NCBI GenBank assembly: GCA_035465695.1
Contig: DATIVR010000124.1
Coordinates: 1-6,884 of the forward strand
From: DASUBN01 sp035465695
Lineage (GTDB): Bacteria > Pseudomonadota > Gammaproteobacteria > Natronospirales > REEB76
Length of the DNA: 6,884 nt
Reading direction: 5' to 3'
The notes under the pieces are model-generated. The model saw only the letters and a program-made list of their open reading frames with translations, did no database searches and had not been told where the DNA came from. The translations under genes were made by a program, and so were the position numbers. Within the stretch, counting starts at the first letter, position 1; each line of letters opens with the position of its first letter. Positions 1 to 4,402 of the stretch are shown here, in pieces.

Positions 1-552
1 GAGATGGTGCATCTCGCCTTTCCCCGGGCCGCCGATAACCAACACTGGGCAGAAGAGGGTCAAGCCACCTACATCGAGCCGATAGCGCGGGCCAAGATCG
101 GTGACTTGAGCGTGGACTATCTCTGGCAGGAGACGATCGAAGGCATGCCGAAAGGGCTTCCCGGAGACGGCGATCAGGGGCTGGACCACACCGGCACCTG
201 GGGCCGTACCTACTGGGGCGGCGCGTTGTTCTACCTCCTGGCCGACGTGGAGATCCGGGAGCGCACCCACAACAGATACGGCCTGCAGGACGCCCTGCGC
301 GCCGTGGTCGCCGCCGGCGGCAACGTGGAGACGTCCTGGCCGCTGGAGAAGAGTTTCGCCCTGGGCGACGAGGCCGTGGGCGTGCCGGTGCTGGAAGAAC
401 TCTACGCCCAGTGGAAGGACAAGCCGGTGCAGGTGGACCTGGGTGCGCTGTGGAAGAGACTCGGTGTCTCCCTCCAAGACGGCAAGATCACCTATGACGA
501 CAAGGCACCTGACGCCGCCATACGCAAGGCGATGACGGCGCCAGGGCCCTGA
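1..552 (+). CDS. Gluzincin-type zinc metalloprotease, C-terminal part (5' truncated by window)
   Basis: The reading frame is open from base 1, whose first codons read E-M-V-H. With the preceding residue (outside the window) this would be the HEMVH form of the HExxH zinc motif, so the ATG at 4 is internal and not a start. Fifteen residues after the motif's last His comes HWAEEGQATY, whose second Glu (visible residue 19) fits the third zinc ligand of a gluzincin. Farther on is WGRTYWGGALFYLLADVEIR followed by an LQDALRAVVAAGGN stretch, an arrangement typical of M61/aminopeptidase-like domains. The visible part is 183 residues and ends at TGA 550-552. The peptidase would hydrolyse peptides with a catalytic zinc; substrate and location cannot be read without the N-terminus. 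It converges on the PagL-like gene with only 10 nt between stops and no clear terminator. Assignment to a metallopeptidase is firm; the exact family (M61-like versus another gluzincin) is inference. Confidence 0.8.
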   Translation, partial: EMVHLAFPRAADNQHWAEEGQATYIEPIARAKIGDLSVDYLWQETIEGMPKGLPGDGDQGLDHTGTWGRTYWGGALFYLLADVEIRERTHNRYGLQDALRAVVAAGGNVETSWPLEKSFALGDEAVGVPVLEELYAQWKDKPVQVDLGALWKRLGVSLQDGKITYDDKAPDAAIRKAMTAPGP

Positions 553-562
553 GGTCGCGTCT

Positions 563-1009
563 CTAGAAGTCCATCCCCAGCACCACGACCGTCTCGCCGA
601 TGTTGGCGCCGCGCAGGCCGCCGTTGGAGAGGTGCCTTACCGCCAGGAACCAATCGTCGTCGTGGTGGTAGCCGAAGGTGGTCATGAACTGATACTGGCT
701 GGTGAGCGTGGAGGTCTGGTGGCGGATCAGTGCCGGCCCGAAGGAGGCATAGAGGTGCTGGTCCACGATCTCGTAGCCGACCGCCACCCAACTGGTGTCA
801 CGGGTCTGAGTGCCGCGGATGGCGCCGGCCGTGAGATCCCAGGAGGACCCTTCGGGGACCCAATCCAGCATATAGACCTGACCGCGCTGGGCGTCATGCT
901 GGCCGGTATAGCCGATGGAGATGCCGGTCTCGGCATTCGCGGCCAGCGGTGCCAGAAGCAGGAATAGCGCCGCCAGACGGCGCAGACGAAGCAGGGAACG
1001 GGCAAACAT
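563..1009 (-). CDS. PagL-like lipid A 3-O-deacylase / acyloxyacyl hydrolase-family outer-membrane protein
   Basis: A 148-residue protein with a clear Sec signal peptide: basic start (R4, R8, R10, R11), hydrophobic core about 12-24, likely cleavage after ANA at residue 26. The mature 122 residues show alternating aromatic/polar strands, as in a small beta-barrel, and end in Phe like many outer-membrane proteins. Near the C-terminus is RHLSNGGL, with H126 and S128 matching the His-x-Ser-Asn catalytic signature of PagL. It is followed by N136, G138 and E139; E139 is a candidate for the acidic member of the triad but lies one position off the usual spacing. Members remove the 3-linked acyl chain of lipid A in the outer membrane and so remodel LPS. 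The start ATG has AAGGCGAG four bases upstream. It is divergent from hxlR. It is shorter than some homologues but looks complete. Another small barrel hydrolase fold is the alternative. Confidence 0.72.
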   Translation of the reverse strand: MFARSLLRLRRLAALFLLLAPLAANAETGISIGYTGQHDAQRGQVYMLDWVPEGSSWDLTAGAIRGTQTRDTSWVAVGYEIVDQHLYASFGPALIRHQTSTLTSQYQFMTTFGYHHDDDWFLAVRHLSNGGLRGANIGETVVVLGMDF

Positions 1010-1056
1010 GAGACTCGCCTTTTCCCATCCCTCAGTAAAAATGAGCCCCGGACTGC

Positions 1057-1089
1057 ATATCTATATTTCTATATATTTCGATATATAAT
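1057..1089. promoter_or_regulatory. AT-rich element with helically phased TATATTTC repeats between pagL-like gene and hxlR
   Basis: Within GC-rich surroundings this 33-base block is almost pure A/T. TATATTTC occurs at 1062-1069 and again at 1072-1079, exactly one helical turn apart. The block is flanked by an inverted pair, ATATC at 1057-1061 and GATAT at 1080-1084, and ends in a perfect TATAAT (1084-1089) on the + strand. It lies 48-80 bases upstream of the divergent PagL-like start and 116 or more bases upstream of hxlR. It probably holds promoter elements and/or a regulator-binding site, but I cannot assign -35/-10 pairs for either direction with certainty. Confidence 0.45.
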
Positions 1090-1147
1090 GCGCAAGAATT
1101 CCCGCTGGGCAGTGGGATCACGCAGCGGGCACTCTGTACTTCATGCG

Positions 1148-1156
1148 TGGTATATT
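1148..1156 (+). promoter_or_regulatory. Candidate extended -10 promoter of hxlR
   Basis: TG-G-TATATT (TG at 1148-1149, hexamer 1151-1156) matches an extended -10 element, which can work without a good -35; none is evident about 17 bases upstream. Transcription would start near 1163, inside the GTTAC/GTAAC palindrome, giving a leader of roughly 40 nt before the hxlR ATG at 1205. Confidence 0.45.
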
Positions 1157-1159
1157 TTA

Positions 1160-1177
1160 GTTACCAAGTTGAGTAAC
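1160..1177. promoter_or_regulatory. Palindromic operator candidate GTTAC-N8-GTAAC at the hxlR start site
   Basis: GTTAC (1160-1164) and GTAAC (1173-1177) form an inverted repeat with an 8-base spacer, placed over the predicted transcription start. A third GTAAC occurs at 1196-1200, 23 bases downstream, next to the ribosome-binding site. HxlR-family dimers bind short inverted repeats in their own and neighbouring promoters, so autoregulation is a reasonable inference. The half-sites are short, so chance cannot be excluded. Confidence 0.45.
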
Positions 1178-1204
1178 ACAAGTAGGAACACAAAGGTAAC
1201 TGTC

Positions 1205-1594
1205 ATGGATACTGCGCGTAAATCAGGTTGTGGGGGTGTAGCCGCCAACGATACCGACACTCCGATGCACCGCATGTTGGCGGTGCTGGCGGGCCCATGG
1301 ACCATCTATCTCATCTGGGTACTGTCCAATGAGGGTCCGATGCGCTTCGGCGCCCTACGCCGCCGCATCGAAGGCATCTCCACCAAGATGCTCACGGAAC
1401 GCCTGCGGCTATTGGAGGCGGAAGGCTTCGTGACCCGCCATTACGAGCCCACCGTGCCACCCCAGGTGACCTACAGCCCGACGCATCGCATCGCCGAATT
1501 GCTGCCGGTGCTCAAGACCTTCTGCGAGCTCTCATGCAAGTGGTATAGCGACACCCACCCGGACGCGGCGGCCGGACAGAAGGCGACTGCCTGA
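1205..1594 (+). CDS. HxlR-family winged-helix transcriptional regulator
   Basis: A 129-residue cytoplasmic DNA-binding protein with the HxlR core: AVLAGPWTIYLIWVLSNEGPMRFGALRRRI (about 26-55, helix 1 to helix 3), ISTKMLTERLRLLEAEGFVTR (about 58-78, recognition helix and the start of the wing), and the wing PPQVTYSPT leading into the dimerisation helix. The family's Gly-x-Trp is present (G30-P-W32). I start at ATG 1205 because AAAGG lies 8 bases upstream and family similarity begins only after residue 20. The in-frame ATG at 1088 would translate promoter-like sequence. Family members such as YodB use an N-terminal Cys to sense electrophiles; here Cys9 lies ahead of the core, and Cys107/Cys111 in the C-terminal helix are further redox candidates. 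It is divergent from the PagL-like gene and convergent with the buf operon, sharing its terminator. Target genes are unknown; autoregulation is likely from the palindrome upstream. Confidence 0.9.
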   Translation: MDTARKSGCGGVAANDTDTPMHRMLAVLAGPWTIYLIWVLSNEGPMRFGALRRRIEGISTKMLTERLRLLEAEGFVTRHYEPTVPPQVTYSPTHRIAELLPVLKTFCELSCKWYSDTHPDAAAGQKATA

Positions 1595-1615
1595 TATCCC
1601 GATGCCAGCAAGAAG

Positions 1616-1640
1616 AAAGGGGTCCTTCACGGACCCCTTT
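1616..1640. terminator. Bidirectional intrinsic terminator between hxlR and the buf operon
   Basis: A perfect 10-bp stem (AAAGGGGTCC 1616-1625 with GGACCCCTTT 1631-1640) with a TTCAC loop. Its T-run continues to 1641 on the + strand, and the A-rich left flank gives a U-rich 3' side (CCCCTTTCTTCTT) on the - strand. It lies 22 nt past the hxlR stop and 14 nt past the DoxX stop, so it can end both convergent transcripts. Confidence 0.9.
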
Positions 1641-1653
1641 TCATTTCCAGGAT

Positions 1654-2154
1654 TCAGCTGGACTGCATCGCAGGTCTGAACCTCGGCAAGAACCTCGACA
1701 GCAGATAATCCAGGGAAAGCTTGCCGGGTCCGTAGACCAGGGTCACCAGCAGCATGAGCCCCCAGATCTTGTGATCCTTGAAGGCAGAACCGAACAAGCC
1801 GGTCCAGAAGCCATCCGGCCACAAGTCCGGGAACGAGATCACGCAGATGAAGTTATAGACGAACATGAAAGCTGCCGTGAGGCGGCCGAACAGGCCGAAG
1901 GCCAGGAAGAACGGCACCACGAGTTCCACGCCGGTGCCAAGGTAGGCAGCGACCACGGGTGACAACAGCGGCACATGATAGGTGTTGGTGAAGAGATCGA
2001 TGGTGGACTCCATGTCGGCGATCTTCACCATGCCCGCCTTGAAGAAAGCCCAGGCCACCCACAGGCGTAGCGCGAGGTCCACCAGCGGCCTGGCGTATTC
2101 CAGCCAAGCCACTCCCTTGTGATACCAGGCATCGATCGTGAGGAACAGTCTCAT
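1654..2154 (-). CDS. DoxX-family inner-membrane protein of the bufferin operon (BufD-like)
   Basis: A 166-residue protein with four predicted membrane helices at about 22-42, 65-87, 90-107 and 128-143, the usual DoxX topology and length. Family features include WVAWAFFKAGMVKIADM after helix 1 entry, a GVELVVPFFLAFGLFGR segment with E77 buried in helix 2, and the C-terminal GPGKLSLDYLL. No enzymatic mechanism is established for DoxX proteins. They accompany DUF692/DUF2063/DUF2282 operons and are thought to take part in redox or metal-related steps at the membrane. The start ATG has AAGGGG seven bases upstream, overlapping the TAA of the preceding DUF2063 gene (11-nt gap), so it is the fourth gene of the operon and translation is probably coupled. 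The transcript ends at the shared terminator. Family assignment is secure; its role in peptide maturation or metal handling is inferred from position. Confidence 0.9.
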   Translation of the reverse strand: MRLFLTIDAWYHKGVAWLEYARPLVDLALRLWVAWAFFKAGMVKIADMESTIDLFTNTYHVPLLSPVVAAYLGTGVELVVPFFLAFGLFGRLTAAFMFVYNFICVISFPDLWPDGFWTGLFGSAFKDHKIWGLMLLVTLVYGPGKLSLDYLLSRFLPRFRPAMQSS

Positions 2155-2165
2155 GGTATTACCCC

Positions 2166-2927
2166 TTATAGATAGAAACCGGTGAGGATCTCATCCCGCA
2201 CCAGGGCAGCGAACCTTTCTTCGACATCGAAACTGCGTTCCACCGTGAAGGCAGTCCGGCAGGCCTCCGCGAAAGTCTCGCCCCGGCACAGCACCCGCAG
2301 GAAGGCGTATTCTCCCGGCGACAGCAGGCGCATCTCCACATCCACAGCCTTGCGCGAGAACAGCACCCGCTCGCTGCCCTTATCGAGCTCCAACCGCCCC
2401 TCCGGATCCGTCTGCTGGCAGAACCGCCAGATGCTGAGGATGGGAAACTGCGAGTCGAAAGCGCGCGCGGCCGGCTGATGGTGGAAGCGAAGGTCCGCCA
2501 GCGCATCTGCCGGCACTTCAGCCAGGGCACGGACATCCATCGGAGCATGAGGCGCTGCGAAGGCGGTCTGCAGGCGCCGCCACTCCAGCGCCGCCACGTC
2601 GCCGAGATAAGGCAGGGATGCAGCGGGTGCATAGTCTTCCAGGAACCGGGGGAATGCCCCGCCGTAGTCCTGAATGTTGCCGCCGTGGGACGGGTTCGCC
2701 GCCCCGTACGCATCGGCCGCGGCGGCGAAGAACTCTTCGCCTACCAGACGCTGGGTGACCGGATAGACCGCCCGCAGGGCCTCGCGCAGCGCGCTCACAT
2801 GGTTGTTGCGATAGACCTGCAGGCGGCGCACGCCCGGGATGCCATGATCGCGTAGCGGCAAGCCGGCCGCGGTACCGCCGCGCACGGCCTCCGCGAACTT
2901 CTGTTGCAGCTCAGGCAGCGTCAGCAT
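2166..2927 (-). CDS. bufC: DUF2063/HvfC-family partner protein of the MNIO maturase (BufC-like)
   Basis: A 253-residue cytoplasmic protein. The N-terminal DUF2063 domain (about 4-95) shows its signature RLQVYRNNHVSALREAL (35-51), then AVYPVTQRLVGEEFF and NPSHGGNIQDYG (77-88). A second, less conserved domain fills the rest and ends in TGFYL. In characterised DUF692 systems this protein forms a complex with the iron enzyme and helps present the precursor peptide. I chose ATG 2927 because family similarity starts at LTLPELQQKF and a strong GGAGG sits six bases upstream (2934-2938) inside bufB. The longer frame back to 3068 merely overlaps bufB out of phase. The gene overlaps the bufB 3' end by 17 nt, implying translational coupling and matched amounts of the two partners. 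The symbol follows the bufferin nomenclature by family and synteny, not by orthology testing. Confidence 0.88.
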   Translation of the reverse strand: MLTLPELQQKFAEAVRGGTAAGLPLRDHGIPGVRRLQVYRNNHVSALREALRAVYPVTQRLVGEEFFAAAADAYGAANPSHGGNIQDYGGAFPRFLEDYAPAASLPYLGDVAALEWRRLQTAFAAPHAPMDVRALAEVPADALADLRFHHQPAARAFDSQFPILSIWRFCQQTDPEGRLELDKGSERVLFSRKAVDVEMRLLSPGEYAFLRVLCRGETFAEACRTAFTVERSFDVEERFAALVRDEILTGFYL

Positions 2928-3783
2928 GGCGCGCCTCCAGGTAGCTCCCGGCCTTGGCGGCTTCCGCCTGCAACATGGCGAACTCAGGCAATTCGCTGTC
3001 CCATTCGATGAGCGTGGGCTTCGGCCCCAAGCTCTCCAAGGCATGGGCGTACAGCTCCCAGACCGCATCCGTGACGGGACGGTTGTGGCTGTCGATGAGC
3101 AGCGCCGTGCCGTCTATGTCCTTGCGCACATGGCCCGCCAGGTGGATCTCACCCACTGCCTCGGCGGGCATCGCGTCGATGAAGCGCCGGGCATCGAAAC
3201 CGTGGTTGATGGCGCTCACATAGATATTGTTCACGTCCAGCAGGATGCCGCAGCCGGAACGGATGGCCACTTCCAGCAGGAACTCCCATTCGGGGATGGT
3301 GGAATGCTCGAACTCGAGATAGCTCGAGACATTCTCGATGAGCAGACGCCTTCCCAGACGCTGCTGCACCTCCACGATGCGGCCGCTCACGTGACGGAGG
3401 GCTTCTTCGGTATAGGGCAGGGGCAGCAGGTCGTGGAGGTGCTGCGTGCCGGCGGCAGTCCAGCAGAGGTGCTCAGATACCAAGGCCGGGACGAAGCGCG
3501 CGATGGCGCGGCGAAGGTTCTCGATGTGCCCGTCATCCAGCGGGTCGCAGCCGCCCAAGGACACCCCCACGCCGTGCAGGCTGAGGGGATAGTCACGGCG
3601 GATGGCGTCCAGCTCCGCCACTGCGCGCCCACCGGGAGCGAAGTAGTTCTCGCTGTGCACCTCGAACCAGGCGACATCCGGCCTCACGTCCAGCACGTGC
3701 TGGATGTGGGGACCGCGAAGGCCGATCCCCGCCTGGGCGGGGATCGGCTTGGGTCCGGACATCTTGCTGTCCGCGATCGTCAT
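2911..3783 (-). CDS. bufB: DUF692/MNIO multinuclear non-heme iron oxidase, bufferin maturase (BufB-like)
   Basis: A 290-residue TIM-barrel enzyme of the MNIO family (MbnB/TglH relatives), which uses a mixed-valent iron cluster and O2 to modify cysteine residues of ribosomal peptides. Conserved segments appear in order: IPAQAGIGLRGPH (14-26), WFEVHSENYF (39-48), LSLHGVGVSLGG (67-78, H70), SEHLCW (E104/H105), LLIENVSSY (E150/N151), LLDVNNIYVSAINHG (D183, N185, N186, H194), EIHLAGH (H214, H218), DSHNRPV (H233) and LIEWDSELP (E260, D262). The metal-binding His/Glu/Asp/Asn set therefore looks complete. The ATG at 3783 lies 12 nt after the bufA stop; a second ATG at 3762 also precedes all conserved residues, and neither has a strong ribosome-binding site, so the start is uncertain by 7 codons. 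The bufA neighbour marks that peptide as the substrate. A 13-bp inverted repeat (3721-3748) lies in its first codons. Confidence 0.93.
   Translation of the reverse strand: MTIADSKMSGPKPIPAQAGIGLRGPHIQHVLDVRPDVAWFEVHSENYFAPGGRAVAELDAIRRDYPLSLHGVGVSLGGCDPLDDGHIENLRRAIARFVPALVSEHLCWTAAGTQHLHDLLPLPYTEEALRHVSGRIVEVQQRLGRRLLIENVSSYLEFEHSTIPEWEFLLEVAIRSGCGILLDVNNIYVSAINHGFDARRFIDAMPAEAVGEIHLAGHVRKDIDGTALLIDSHNRPVTDAVWELYAHALESLGPKPTLIEWDSELPEFAMLQAEAAKAGSYLEARHADAA
2934..2938 (-). promoter_or_regulatory. Ribosome-binding site of bufC, inside the bufB 3' end
   Basis: GGAGG on the - strand, six bases before the bufC ATG at 2927, embedded in bufB codons. It decides the bufC start against the much longer open frame and supports coupled translation of the two enzyme partners. 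Confidence 0.8.
3721..3748. repeat. Perfect 13-bp inverted repeat with 2-nt loop in the early bufB coding region
   Basis: GCCGATCCCCGCC (3721-3733) and GGCGGGGATCGGC (3736-3748) are exact inverse complements separated by TG. In bufB mRNA this would form a very stable hairpin about 35 nt downstream of the first ATG and 12 nt downstream of the alternative ATG. It encodes the conserved PIPAQAGIG segment, so part of it follows from the protein. There is no U-run after it, so it is not a classic terminator. Confidence 0.9.
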
Positions 3784-3795
3784 GCGGCGCGCGGC

Positions 3796-4083
3796 TCAGC
3801 CCTTCTTCTTGCCGGGCGCGGCCGGACTCAGGGAGCCCCCGGCGATCTTCCCGCAGAGGCCCTTGGGCAGGTTCACGAAGGCATCCGGCTGCCGGTCCTT
3901 CTCGGCCGTGCCGGCGCAGGAGTTGGTGGCGGTCTGGCAGTCGTTCTTGCCCGCGGCCGCGATGCCGTAGCATTTCTCCTGGGCGACGGCGCCCGGCTTG
4001 TCAGCGGCCATGGCCGAGGCGGCAGCCAGGGTGACGACGCCGGCCACGGCGGCGCTGATGGCGAGCTTGATGTCTCTGTTCAT
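3796..4083 (-). CDS. bufA: DUF2282 bufferin-type RiPP precursor, exported four-cysteine peptide (BufA-like)
   Basis: A 95-residue precursor. Residues 1-26 form a Sec signal peptide (R3/K6, hydrophobic AISAAVAGVVTLAAAS, cleavage near AMA-A). The mature part carries four cysteines, C38, C49, C56 and C77, spaced C-X10-C-X6-C-X20-C in the DUF2282 pattern EKCYGIAAAGKNDC, NSCAGTA and LPKGLCGKIAGG. It ends in a basic PGKKKG tail. In characterised bufferins, central cysteines are converted by the MNIO enzyme to thiooxazole-type heterocycles that bind copper, while the outer two form a disulfide; the same fate is inferred here for C49/C56 and C38/C77. The start ATG has GGGAG seven bases upstream. It is the first gene of the operon, as expected for the product needed in greatest amount. 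Unlike most RiPPs it has no cleaved leader other than the signal peptide. Actual modification and metal specificity cannot be read from sequence. Confidence 0.92.
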   Translation of the reverse strand: MNRDIKLAISAAVAGVVTLAAASAMAADKPGAVAQEKCYGIAAAGKNDCQTATNSCAGTAEKDRQPDAFVNLPKGLCGKIAGGSLSPAAPGKKKG

Positions 4084-4174
4084 GCAAATACTCCCAATGG
4101 GTTGGCTTTGGATGGAAATCCCCTATCCAGACTACTCGAACCGGAGTGGGCTGGAGGCGTTTCAGGTCGTGTCC

Positions 4175-4204
4175 TAGACCCGCGCAGGCCCGGATTTGTT
4201 ACGA
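4175..4204 (-). promoter_or_regulatory. Candidate ECF sigma-factor promoter of the buf operon
   Basis: Reading the - strand, TCGTAACA (4204-4197) is followed by 16 bases and then GGTCTA (4180-4175). GTAAC-type -35 boxes with about 16 bases to a GTC/CGAA-type -10 are typical of ECF sigma promoters, and bufferin-type operons are known to be under ECF sigma control in other bacteria (for example SigF in Caulobacter). Transcription would start near 4168, leaving about 85 nt before the bufA ATG. No sigma gene is in the window, and no good sigma-70 promoter was found for bufA. Confidence 0.45.
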
Positions 4205-4218
4205 AGCCGATGATTCCA

Positions 4219-4248
4219 TTAGGCAATCCCCTGGCCAATCTGTATAAT
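4219..4248 (+). promoter_or_regulatory. Candidate sigma-70 promoter of rhlE
   Basis: A perfect TATAAT at 4243-4248 with a weak -35 (TTAGGC, 4219-4224) 18 bases upstream. Transcription from near 4255 would give an rhlE leader of about 150 nt. Confidence 0.5.
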
Positions 4249-4363
4249 GAGCCCCAGTTTGACGCGACGCGATCCGGTCTCAAGTCCCGCAAACCTGTCT
4301 CGGCATACCCTCCAAGTATTCCCGATCCAGTCTTCAAAACACTTTCTCGCCTGGACCGGCAGA

Positions 4364-4378
4364 GCGCTCGATGAGCGC
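4364..4378 (+). repeat. Small hairpin in the rhlE leader
   Basis: GCGCTC (4364-4369), loop GAT, GAGCGC (4373-4378): a perfect 6-bp stem with a 3-nt loop ending 14 bases before the AGGAG ribosome-binding site (4393-4397). It could influence translation; its regulatory role is only a guess. Confidence 0.4.
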
Positions 4379-4402
4379 CAGCAGGCTTCTCCAGGAGCAA
4401 AA

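Larger units (their letters stand above)
4084..4402. other. 319-nt intergenic region between divergent bufA and rhlE
   Basis: No gene is supported here; the open frames crossing it are shadows or unsupported upstream extensions of rhlE. It contains a candidate ECF-type promoter toward bufA, a sigma-70-like TATAAT toward rhlE, leaders of about 85 nt (bufA) and 150 nt (rhlE), an imperfect dyad GGAT...ATCC at 4111-4129 in the bufA leader, and a small hairpin before the rhlE ribosome-binding site. Confidence 0.8.

Noticed and set aside
492..791. Alternative - strand frame overlapping the PagL-like gene
   Set aside because: Arg/Pro-rich shadow translation with no domain, overlapping two real genes.
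1088..1204. 39-codon N-terminal extension of hxlR
   Set aside because: It covers the extended -10 and the palindromic operator candidate, and it has no similarity to the family.
2928..3068. 47-codon N-terminal extension of bufC
   Set aside because: It is out-of-frame reading of the bufB 3' end; the ATG at 2927 has a strong ribosome-binding site and begins the conserved domain.
3721..3748. Palindrome as an intrinsic terminator or dispersed REP element
   Set aside because: There is no U-run on either strand, and the bases encode a conserved MNIO segment in frame; a dispersed repeat cannot be tested from one copy.
2926..4374. 482-codon open frame on the + strand opposite bufA/bufB
   Set aside because: Antisense shadow of GC-rich coding DNA: the opposite strand encodes well-conserved DUF692 and DUF2282 proteins, and this frame has no recognisable domain.
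4247..4402. 52-codon N-terminal extension of rhlE
   Set aside because: It begins in the TATAAT region, has no ribosome-binding site at its ATG, and lies ahead of the family start MSFDSLGLS, which has AGGAG in place.
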